The notes beneath the pieces were generated by a model. That model saw nothing but the letters and a program-made list of their open reading frames with translations, was not told the DNA's origin and did not search any database. Below, piece by piece: positions 46,216-56,210 of a stretch of 64,000 bases of DNA. This DNA is from Euglena gracilis (lineage: Eukaryota; Euglenida; Euglenophyceae; Euglenales): positions 18,953,237-19,017,236 of the forward strand of contig CP154957.1 in assembly GCA_039621445.1 (NCBI GenBank). The letters are read 5' to 3'. Both the position numbers and the translations under genes were made by a program. How positions within the stretch are numbered: the stretch's first letter is position 1; every line of letters begins with the position of its first letter.

Positions 46216-46459
46216 CTCCCCCCCTTGCGACGAAAGTCGGGGGTTTCACCCCCCCTCCTTCTCGCTTTCCTTGGGATGGGAATGAAAAAAAGATTGAAAT
46301 AGTGCAACGTAGTTGTGATAACATTGAACTCCCGTGAAAGGATTTCAAAGGGGAATGAAGGATTCTCGTGGCAAGGGGGAAACCAGCCGGGAATCTTATT
46401 TTTTATACGGATGGGTGTTTTCCAATCAAAAGATCCCACCCTGGAACGGGAAGGGATAT

Positions 46460-47799
46460 TGCCAACAACAACAAAAGCAAAACGTTGAAAGAGTGCATGA
46501 TTGCCACCCGTTTTGTTTATGTTGTTGTGGGTGGATTCCGGTTTGGAAGTTTCACCAAAATTTCTTAAAGAGGACAAACCACCGGAAGCACAACCGTGGG
46601 TTTGTTCTCTTGACAACCTTCTCCAAGTATTGGAGGGGGGGTAATTGACAATGTGGTTTTGAGATTGCCCTGTCGGTTTGGCTGGGCTAAGCCATATTGC
46701 CAAATTTTCAACTGGGGGAAGGACCCCCCATAACGGTGTGCATGGTTTGCCACCACACTAAGGGGAGGCAAACCGGCACCCAAGGAAGACGCCGAAGCCC
46801 AACACCCCGAACTTCGACGAGGCGTTTGGCTCTGGCAACCATCACTATCCGTTTCGTTCACCTACTCAGGACGGATTATCAATTTGAAGTCTGGGACTCT
46901 GAATTGGATGAACTGAAGACGGAGTTCAAACTATTTCAAGGAGTTGATTTCTGGTATTGGTGTACGAGGAGCATGTGGAGTGAACGCGTGGAGATGACAA
47001 TTTAGCCGTTTTACCCATGCCACTCGCTTGCCTGACCTCGTCACCACACACTTATTGTTTGCATCGAAAGAGGAACCTGTGATTTTTTTGCGGGGGGGGG
47101 GCGACCCAGGTTTCAAGGCGGTGGGCTTTGAATGGGTCCCACCCTCTTTTCCCTTCCCACGGGTTGATGATACTCGTGGGGGGGAGTCCCTTTCTCCAAT
47201 CGGTTTGATTGGCTATTTTATCATACCCCCCCCACCTTTGGGCAAGTGGAGCCCGAAACCCCGGTCGGCTTGATGGGGGGGGGCATGTTATTTCTTCCAA
47301 AAAAAAAGTGAATTGTCTTCTTCAACCTCCCCGCCGGGGGGGGGGCAAGGCAAGCCCTCCCTTTGCCCGGGGGGGGGGGCGGTTGCCCAAGGCTTTACCC
47401 TCGGGGGGGGGGGGCAAGTTAAGCCCACCTCTCGTCGGGGGGGGGGGGAATCTTCTCCCTTCGGGGGGGGGGCTGATTTTCATCTATCACCGAAAGGATT
47501 TTTGGTGATAATGGACCCTCCATTCCCTTCACGGTTGGGAATACCGTGGGGGGGGGGCTGATTTTCATCTATCACCGAAAGGGTTTTTGGTGATAATGGA
47601 CCCTCCCTTCCCTTCACGGTTGGGAATACCGTGGGGGGGGGCTGATTTTTCTCTATTCAAAAAAGGATTTTTTTGAGTGGTGTTGGACCCCCATTTCCTT
47701 TCACGGTGGAGAGAACCGTGGGGGGGGGGCGGGCTCGGTGTGGTTGGAATGGAATCTATGGCCTAATAGATTCCTCCACACCGTTCCGCCACTTATGCA
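46460..47799. repeat. S1 segment, candidate LTR
   Basis: 1,340 bp starting TGCCAACAACAAC and ending CACTTATGCA; near-identical to S2 and S3. Features: a 5' unique part with an 87-codon ATG frame (46742-47005, MVCHHTKGRQTG...), then G8-12 tracts alternating with GCAAGGCAAGCCC and GCAAGTTAAGCCC words. Two tandem units follow with hairpins TATCACC/GGTGATA and CACGGT/ACCGTG, and a further CACGGT/ACCGTG hairpin. TGC...GCA ends and a purine tract just upstream suggest an LTR, but no primer binding site follows. Confidence 0.6.
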
Positions 47800-48336
47800 C
47801 GATCCTAAAATATTTCCATTAAAATTCCCTCTCCTAGGGCGCCCATGGTTTGGTTGTGCAAGGAGAGAGATTGAGTGATGCTAGGTATTCCCAAATGGTG
47901 ATTTTGGGTTTATTTAGCACATTTTACGCTTTTTATGCATTTTTCCTTTGGTTTTAAGGGAAAATGTTGGATTTGGTGAGAGCGCTTGCAAGCGCTTGGA
48001 ACAGAATTTTAAGAGATTGGCGCCTGAGTTCCTGGAGTTTTTGCAGGGGTTTACAAAGCTCAATAATGATGGAATTCAGCATAATTTATCAAAATCAAGG
48101 CGGGAAACCTTGATTTTGACTTGGGATGGTTTATTTTGATGCAATGGGCAAGAATTTGGGATTTGAGAGCGCTTAGGAATCAGCGAACTCAATCCTAAAT
48201 TTAACTGCCCATCAAGGGCATCAAAATCATATTTTCTCTCACAGGGTTTTCCTCTTTTTACCCCTTGGCATTGTCAATTTGTTGCAATTACAAACAATTA
48301 TCATTGTGAATTCAAGTGTTGGAATTACATTTACAA

Positions 48337-48891
48337 ATGGAAAGTCCAATTGAGAACAACCAATCATTTGAAGAAGGTGAGGTTTGTCTTCCCCCCACCT
48401 CATCTGTGGGAAAAGGGGCAGGGGGGTGGGACTCTTCAACTCAGGCAACCACAGGCCAAATTTCACCCCAAAACCCCCTTTTTGGCCCAGAAACTGTGAG
48501 AAATGACACCCAGTGGGGGGTGCTGGCTCTCACTGGTTCAGCTGAGCAGGGAGGGGTTGAAACCCCAAAGGCACCCCCCTTGGAGATCCCAGTGACACCC
48601 CCCTCAGGGGTCGGGGAGGGTCCACTGGGAAGTTTCTCCTTGGAAATGATGGCCCAGTTTCGGCCACAGGGGAGTGCAGAATGGGAAAAAATGTCCGACA
48701 CAAGTCGGCTCGAGGAGCCAAAAAACGATCCTACGCCGGAAACTGGCCCGGGGCGGGGGTTTCGGCTTCACCCCAGCGCTGCCGGGGGACATGGCAGCAC
48801 GGGTGTGAAACACAAAGTGCAGAGCCCAAGGGGTGTCCGATTTCCCCTTCCCCTGAAAAATCAGGGAAGTATTTTGGACCAACTCAGGTGA
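48337..48891 (+). CDS. gag: Truncated gag, copy 3
   Basis: ATG gives MESPIENNQSFEEGEVCLPP. 184 codons follow the full-length gag to GHGSTGVKH, then a new tail (KVQSPRGVRFPLPL...) to the stop. No capsid, zinc knuckle or pol. The start is conserved and the frame intact, so a short gag-like protein could be made. Function unknown. Confidence 0.55.
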   Translation: MESPIENNQSFEEGEVCLPPTSSVGKGAGGWDSSTQATTGQISPQNPLFGPETVRNDTQWGVLALTGSAEQGGVETPKAPPLEIPVTPPSGVGEGPLGSFSLEMMAQFRPQGSAEWEKMSDTSRLEEPKNDPTPETGPGRGFRLHPSAAGGHGSTGVKHKVQSPRGVRFPLPLKNQGSILDQLR

Positions 48892-48953
48892 AAAATTCCC
48901 TACAGGGATTCCAAGGAAGTCGTTTCTAAACTTTAGGTCTCCCCTGAGCTGGG

Positions 48954-49286
48954 ATGACATTCAAGGCGCTAGGCCAGCTTTGGCCCAAATTCAAACAATT
49001 GAGCACATTTCGGACTGCACTCAGGAATGTGTGCCCTTCTGCTTTTTGTAGGTTTCGGACTCCCACGACACAGGAAGGGGGAGGAAGGGACCAAGAGGGC
49101 GAAGCACAAGAAGATGGTGAGCCCAACCCCCCCCACCCAAAAAAATCAGCAGAAAAAGAAAAACATCCCAACCAGAAAGGGGACGGGCCTACCACCAAGC
49201 AGCCCCAACCACCCACCCAGAAACACACCAAAAAGAGAAAGCCATCCCCACCTCCGGGGGGCCCCCCACCAAGCAACCATGTGTGA
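48954..49286 (+). other. Basic proline-rich frame, short form
   Basis: A 110-codon frame in the short-form-specific region. It reads ALGQLWPKFKQLSTFRTALR, then a Glu/Lys/Pro/Thr-rich tail (KHTKKRKPSPPP). The region starts again identically in copy 5. Low complexity; may be non-coding. Confidence 0.25.
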
Positions 49287-49617
49287 GGGGGGGGGGGCAG
49301 GGACACGACGGTTCAACTTTGCCAAGGTGTCGGAGGAGGCCTCATCATCGCCAACTCCGGAAACAAAGGCGCAGTAAGAAGCACCCCCCGCGCACGCACA
49401 AACGCACCAGAACAGAACAGCCGGCAAAGAAAGCAGGACCTCACCATCTCGAAGTGCGGAGCCCGAGTGGTCGATGGCTTTGAAAGCTTCCCACGGTTCG
49501 CGCGGTGCTAAAAGGTTTTTGCCTTGACATCCCCCTCATGAGCCCCTGGGGTGCTGCAGCCAAAATTTGCACGTTTTTGGATCTTCAGAAATGGTGTGCG
49601 TGCGTGTGTGTGAATTA

Positions 49618-50971
49618 CCCCAACAACAACAAAAGCAAAACGTTGAAAGAGTGCATGATTGCCACCCGTTTTGTTTATGTTGTTGTGGGTGGATTCCGGT
49701 TTGGAAGTTTCACCAAAATTTCTTAAAGAGGACAAACCACCGGAAGCACAACCGTGGGTTTGTTCTCTTGACAACCTTCTCCAAGTATTGGAGGGGGGGT
49801 AATTGACAATGTGGTTTTGAGATTGCCCTGTCGGTTTGGCTGGGCTAAGCCATATTGCCAAATTTTCAATTGGGGGAAGGAACCCCCCCATAACGGTGTG
49901 CATGGTTTGCCACCACACTAAGGGGAGGCAAACCGGCACCCAAGGAAGACGCCGAAGCCCAACACCCCGAACTTCGACGAGGCGTTTGGCTCTGGCAACC
50001 ATCACTATCCGTTTCGTTCACCTACTCAGGACGGATTATCAATTTGAAGTCTGGGACTCTGAATTGGATGAACTGAAGACGGAGTTCAAACTATTTCAAG
50101 GAGTTGCTTTCTGGTATTGGTGTACGAGGAGCATGTGGAGTGAACGAGTGGAGATGGTAATTTTATCGACCTACCCATGCCACTCGCTATCCTAACCTCG
50201 ACACCGCACACTCTTTGCCTGCACCCTCCCTGTCCCGAAAGAGGAATCTGTGAATTTGTTTCAATGGGGGGGGGCGACCCAGATTCAAGGCGGTGGGCTT
50301 TGAATGGGTGGTTCCACCCTCATTTCCCTTCCCACGGGTCGGTGGTACTCGTGGGGGGGGGTCCCTGTCCAATCGGTTTGACTGGCTATTTTATCATGCC
50401 CCCACCTTTGGGCAAGTGAGGCCCGAAACCCCGGTCGGCTTGATCAGGGGGGGGGCTATGTTATTTCTTCCAAAAAAATAGGTGAGTTGTTCAACCTCCC
50501 CGCCGGGGGGGTGGGGCAAGGCAAGCCCTCCCTTTGCCCGGGGGGGGGGGCGGTTGCCCAAGGCTTTACCCTCGGGGGGGGGGGGCAAGTCAAGCCCACC
50601 TCTCGCCGGGGGGGGGCAATCTTTTCCCCAAGTCCTTCCCCTCAGGGGGGGGGGGCAAGTCAAGCCCACCTCTCGCCCGGGGGGGGGGGGCAAGCTTTTC
50701 CCCAAGGCCTTCCCCTCGGGGGGGGGGGGGGCTGATTTTCATCTATCACCGAAAAGATTTTTGGTGATAATGGACCCTCCATTCCATTCACGGTTGGGAA
50801 TACCGTGGAGGGGGGGGTGATTTTTATCTATTCAAGAAAGGATTTTGTTTGAGTGGTGTTGGACCCCCATTTCTTTTCACGGTGGTGAGAACCGTGGGGG
50901 GGGGGGGCTCGGTGTGGTGGAATGGGATCTATGGGTTATAGATTCCTCCATACCGTTACGCCACTTATGCA
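49618..50971. repeat. S2 segment, candidate LTR
   Basis: Same sequence as S1 from CCAACAACAACAAAAGC to CACTTATGCA. It has an extra G-tract unit, only one TATCACC/CACGGT hairpin unit, and a first TG replaced by CC. The internal ATG frame is kept (49902-50195). It joins on the right to CATTGCCGAACAATG and the copy 4 outer inverted repeat. Confidence 0.6.
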
Positions 50972-50981
50972 CATTGCCGAA

Positions 50982-51184
50982 CAATGTTATCGCAATTGCG
51001 CTGCAAAAATTCAAAGTGTCTTTCATTCCCACCCCAAGGAAAGCGAGAAGGAGGGGGGGTGAAACCCCCGACTTTCGTCGCACGGGGGGGAGTGACGACC
51101 TTTTGAGGTCGACCGCCGGCCGGCGGAGTTTTTCCTCTTAGAAGGCCTTTTTAAGGGCGGTTTAGCTCTAATTTTAAGGCTTTC
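50982..51184. repeat. Extended 5' inverted repeat, copy 4
   Basis: CAATGTTATCGCAATTG to TTCGTCGCACGGGG (outer ~110 bp) plus the TGACGACC repeat (51093 onward) are the inverse of 61,047-61,244. This gives a ~190-bp imperfect inverted repeat around copy 4. Copies 1 and 2 have only the TGACGACC-inward part. Confidence 0.75.
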
Positions 51185-51711
51185 TAAAGATTCCATTAAA
51201 ATTCCCTCTCCTAGGGAGCCCATGGTTTGGTTGTGCAAGGAGAGAGATTGAGTGATGCTAGGTATTCCCAAATGGTGATTTTGGGTTTATTTAGCACATT
51301 TTAAGCTTTTTATGCATTTTTCCTTTGGTTTTAAGGGAAAATGTTGGATTTGGTGAGAGCACTTGCAAGCGCTTGGAACAGAATTTTAAGAGATTGGCGC
51401 CTGAGTTCCTGGAGTTTTTGCAGGGGTTTGCAAAGCTCAATAATGATGGAATTCAGCATAATTTATCAAAATCAAGGGGGGAAACCTTGATTTTGACCTG
51501 GGTTGGTTGATTTTGATGCAATGGGCAAGGATTTGGGATTTGAGAGCGCTTAGGAATCAGCGCACTCAATCCTAAATTTAACTGCCCATCAAGGGCATCA
51601 AAAGCATTTTCTTTTCACAGGGTTTTCCTCTTTACCTGTTGCACCATTGAACTTGTTGTGGCAATTGCATCCAATTACAATCAAGTATTGAATTTGGAAT
51701 TTCAATTGCAA

Positions 51712-54700
51712 AGGGAAGATCAACAAAACAATCAATCATTTGAAGAAGGTGAGGTTTGTCTTCCCCCCACCTCATCTGTTGGAAAAGGGGCAGGGGGGTG
51801 GGACTCTTCAACTCAGGCAACCACTGGCCAAATTTCACCCCAAAACCCCCTTTTTGGCCCAGAAACTGTGAGAAATAACACCCAGGGGGGGGTGTTGGCT
51901 CTCACTGGTTCAACTGAGCAGGGAGGGGTTGAAACCCCAAAGTCACCCCCCTTGGAGATCCCAGTGGCACCCCCCTCAGGGGTCGGGGAGGGTCCACTGG
52001 GAAGTTTCTCCTTGGAAATGATTCTCCAGTTTCGGCCACAGGGGGGTGCAGAATGGGAAAAAATTTCCGACACAAGTCGGCTCGAGGAGCCAAAAAAACG
52101 ATCCTACGCCGGAAACTGGCCCGGGGCGGGGGTTTCCGCTTCACCCCAGTGCTGCCGGGGTCATGGCAGCACGGGTGTGAAACACAATGTGCTGGGCTTA
52201 AACAATAATAATAACTGGGACAGCAGCGAATGGGTCAGAGCAGAAGTGGAGGGGGCAGGGGAAAACCCGAAGGACCAGCCCAGCTCCACTTCTACTCGGC
52301 GACCCCGAACACCAGCTTCATCACCAGGTAGTGATGAAGTTCATCAAAAACGGCTGCACCGTGAGGTTGATCACGGTCAGCCAGCAGCTGCTGCAGCCCC
52401 CCAGCCTCCTCACATTTTCATCGAGGGGGGTGAGGAGGAGGTCCGACCCCCAGCCTATGAAAGTTCTGAAGCCACCCCCAGGGGGGGTTCACAAAATCAG
52501 GGATTTGAAGACCCCTGGGGGCAATTTTTACAAAGTAACAGAGACCTCCAGTGGACAGTGCAGCACCTGACTTTTCGGGTTTTGGCTTTGGAAAAAGCCA
52601 ACGAAGAGTGGGTTCTGCAGCAGCAGCAGCAGCAACAACCCCCCGCGGTCGACATCCACCTGGTGGAGCACATGGCTGCACGAATCGAAGAAACGGCCAG
52701 GGCTGACTGCCTCCATATTTTTGAACTTTTTGAGAAAAAATGTGAGGCCCAGGTACAAATTTCTGTGCAAAAAATTGACGCACAGGCACTTGAACTTTTT
52801 GTCGGGCAGGAAAAAAGTTTTGAGGAAAAACTGGCCCAGCAGTTTTCTTCGAGCCGTGATCAGTTTTTGGCCCTGAGGCAGGAATGTTTACGAATTTTGG
52901 ACAGCCTGCCACAGAAAATTTTGAAACAAGTGCAAAATCAGGAGGCTGCCTTACCAATTAAGGATCTCGTGCTTGAAAATTTTCAGCGGTTTGCTGAGAA
53001 TTTTAAAGTCGCCCAGCCAGCTCAGGGGGGGGGAGGCAGAAACTCTCCAGGAGCTGGCCGTTGTTGCTGCCAAAATCATTGAAATTGAGGCTAATCTTGT
53101 ATCGTTGCGTAGTACGGTACAGGGCCAGGCTCAGCAGCTTCAGCAGTTCGCCGATTATGTTCGCCAGCTGGGTGAACAAAATTCAGCGATGAATACAGCC
53201 CTCCATGGTTTTGGTGGGGGTATTCAAAAACTGCACCAGAATATTTCAGATGAAGTAGGGAAACGACACTCAGAAATACAAAAACTGCTGACGGATTGTC
53301 AGCAGAATTTTCAGAGTGTTTATCAGCAGATTTTTTCCCAGGAGAAAAAAATTGGTGGGCTGGTGGAGGAATTAAGGCAGGGACTTGCAAAAGTTGGGGG
53401 GAACACTTTCGACTTACAGAAAGTGCTGCAGGATTCACAAAAAAATGGACCCGTACACCCAACTGCAGAACCGAGAGGAGTTTTGCAAAAAAAAAATCTG
53501 ACATGTGGTGGCTGCGGCAGGGCAGCCAGCAACCCCTGCACCCAGTTGGGCTGCTACAGCCTGGGCAGCAGCTGGCCCAGCAGCCTGTCATCCAGCTGGC
53601 CCAGCAGCCTGGCCAGCCAGCAGGCCAGCCGCAGCCTGCTCACGGGCTGCCAAGGGGGCTGGGCCTGCCGTCAGCTGGACAGCAGCAGCCCCTGGGGCAG
53701 CCTTGCAGCTCACTGGCCAGCACGGTGCCCAGTGCTGACCCAGCTTTTTCAGATCAGATTATTTCTCAAAATAAATCTGCAGGTTCAAACATTTCCCCTC
53801 CCTTAGTTATTGAGGGGGGATTTGTTTTGGAGTACACACAAGATACGGCAGTGGTTTCTTCCGTGTCATTGTGTGTCCCCCCACATGTTTCTGCAGCCCC
53901 TGCTTTCTCGATTAGGCCCATCGGGACAGGGGGGGCTGCAGCCAACCCAGGTAACGGGTTGGGTTTTCCTTTTATCGGTGACCCAGTAGCTTTTGAAATT
54001 TTGCAGGGAGGTGCTAAGCCCTATTTTGATGAATCGGGCAGCATTGCCTGGCAAGATTTTGAAGTAGATTGGAATCTTTACTGGGACAGGTTGACATCAG
54101 GGAAACCGTATTCTGATTTGCAAAAGCTGCAGGTTTTTGAGGCATGTTTAGGACCCAGATTAAGGGAGGAAATCAGGCTCTATCGGTTGAATGGAGCTAA
54201 ATTAAGTTACCCCACCATATTGGCTCAGTTCCAGAACCGTTATGCCTCGAGTAAGGGGCTAACGGCTCGGAAAATATGGCAGGAGGTAACTATGGTAAAC
54301 GAAGGAAAAATTACCCGGGCTGATCTGCAAGAATTTTGGATTAAATTTTGCAGTGCCTGGCACCATGTGAAGGATGCCACAGCCGGGGAGGCTCGGCGAT
54401 TCTTTTTGGAAAGAATTCCTCCTTTTTTAAGCAAGTTTTGCATAGAAGAGGAGGATAACCGAGCCCGTAAACAACCCATTGTCAGGCTCACAGGGATACC
54501 AAATCCCACGGTGGATGGGATTAAAAGGAGTGTGAGCCAGATCACTGGGGGGATTAATCCACGGAAGGTGGTTATCAAAAACCCTGGTGCCATTTGCCTT
54601 ATTTATTTTAGTTCTTCGGAGGAGGCACTGAAATTAACAGCCGTAAATGGAAGGAACTTGCAGGGAATGGAAAATTTCCTCAACGCTGAATTGGTGGAAC

Positions 54701-55341
54701 AACTAATGACCGTTGAGGAAATGTTTGCTTTTGCCGAGGGCAAGGTAGCTCTTCGGGAGAAGCAGGATTTGGCTTTGAATCAGCACCATTTTCCCAGATT
54801 ATTCAGCAAATCGACAACAAAAGGCTCAGGGAAAGTACAGGTGTTGGAAAAAGGCCAAACCCCCCCGGTGTCCCCAACATCCGTTTCAGCACCAGCAGCT
54901 GGGGGGCAGGGTCACACCTCAAAATCTGCCCCACAGCCAGCTGTGAAAGGGGATAAGGGGCCAGCCCAGCCAGCCCCACGGGGCAGGTCCCCTTCTTCGT
55001 CATCGCGGCCAGGTGCAGCTTCATGGTCGCGGACCCAAAGTCCAATTCCCCCAGCCCGGCAAGGCAAAGGTGGGCAGACCTGGACCCCGCAGGCATCGGG
55101 TCGGGGCAGGTCACCATACCCATGCTTTAACTGTGGGGAGTGTGGACATTATTTTTATGAGTGTGAAAAACCGCTGAGTGAGGCCCTTGCTAAATCTAAG
55201 GAATTTTGGCAAAATAATGGAAAAGGCAAGGGGCAGCCCAAGGGTAAATGGCAGCCAGCCTCTCAGCGAAATTCCTCAGGCAAGGGGGGTGCATGGTCAA
55301 AGGGGGGTGGACCCACCTCTTCTCCCCCTGGGGCCCAATAG
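51712..55341 (+). pseudogene. gag: Gag, copy 4, broken
   Basis: The start codon position reads AGG. An extra A (~52,092) is compensated at ~52,160, restoring frame. The 565-bp N-terminal module of copy 2 is missing without breaking frame. Single-base gains at a G run (~53,025) and an A run (~53,485) shift frame twice. From ~53,500 to 55341 the capsid and zinc knuckle (CX2CX4HX4C at 55123-55164) are open to the TAG at 55339-55341, without copy 2's TAA. Confidence 0.8.
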
Positions 55342-55455
55342 GGGGGCCAGGGGCAGTGTGAGAAGGGGGGGGCTGCCCATGGCCGTGTCTCTCCCCCCTG
55401 TGAGGAAAACGGTGTAAATATTTCTGATTCAAAAAACTGGGCTGTACAGGATTTT

Positions 55456-56153
55456 ATGGCTGATTCAGGGTGTGGTGAAAAACATCCTTCGGATCAGCCC
55501 CCCAGATTTTTGAATCGGACCCGATACTCTTGGAGGGAAGGAAAATGTTCAAGGGTTCCCGTTTTGCATTCAAATCTGCCACAGCCCAACCCCCTACCAT
55601 CAGCCCAGCGACCTCAGGCATTAGATTTATTCGCTGGCACAGGTTCGGTGGGGAAGCGGTTGGCAGAACGGGGGTATGAAGTTTTGTCAATCGAAAATGC
55701 TCCTTGGATGAACTTCCACCCCCACACAGACATTTTGACCTGGAAACTACAGGCGATACCCGGTTGGAGTTTTTGAGGTTATTGCCGCTAGTCCCCCCTG
55801 TAATATTTATTCCACGGCTTATAACCCCAGGCCAAGGGATTTCTCCCAGGCGGATGCCCTGGTGGAGAAAGCCCTGGAAATTATAAATTATTTTCAGCCA
55901 AAGTTGTGGTGGTTGGAGAACCCCCGCACTGGACTTTTGCGAAATAGGGAGGTGGTGAAAAACCTGCCCCATATCGACATTGATTATTGTCAGTTTTCGG
56001 ATTGGGGTTATAAAAATCCCGCACGTTTCTGGTGCTGCCCAGCCATTTCACAACTACGGTCGGTGTTGTGCGATGGCGAATCGTGTCCTAACCTGGTGAT
56101 GGGGGACAATGGGCAACTCCGGCACCGTGAATTGTTGGGGGGGAGAAAAATGA
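55456..56153 (+). CDS. Cytosine-5 DNA methyltransferase, copy 4, complete motifs with +1 shift
   Basis: ATG 55456 lies in the gag frame, 38 codons past the UAG with no other stop. Motif I ALDLFAGTGSVG is at 55618-55653. At AGT-TTT-TGA (55768-55776) a +1 shift is needed. The next frame gives FEVIAASPPCNIYSTA (catalytic Cys codon 55799-55801), then DALVEKALEIINYF, WWLENPRTGLL (ENP at 55916-55924) and DIDYCQFSDWGYKNPARFW (motif VIII-like). It resembles compact phage- or element-borne C5 methyltransferases, ~230 residues. It runs on in frame toward the protease. It probably methylates element or target DNA; substrate and activity are not known. Confidence 0.85.
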
Positions 56154-56210
56154 AGTTTACCCCCCGACAAAAAGGAAGAATACCCCCCCTGGTGATTGAT
56201 TATCTCCTAA

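Larger units (their letters stand above)
47800..49617 (+). mobile_element. Short non-autonomous derivative, copy 3
   Basis: Lies between S1 and S2. It lacks the 5' inverted repeat (it enters at TTCCATTAAAATTCCC) but has the whole leader and N-terminal gag. At GTGTGAAACAC it switches to ~800 bp unrelated to the full-length copies. It lacks methyltransferase, pol, the purine tract and the 3' inverted repeat. Copy 5 has the same structure, so this is a defined short form, not a random deletion. Confidence 0.75.
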
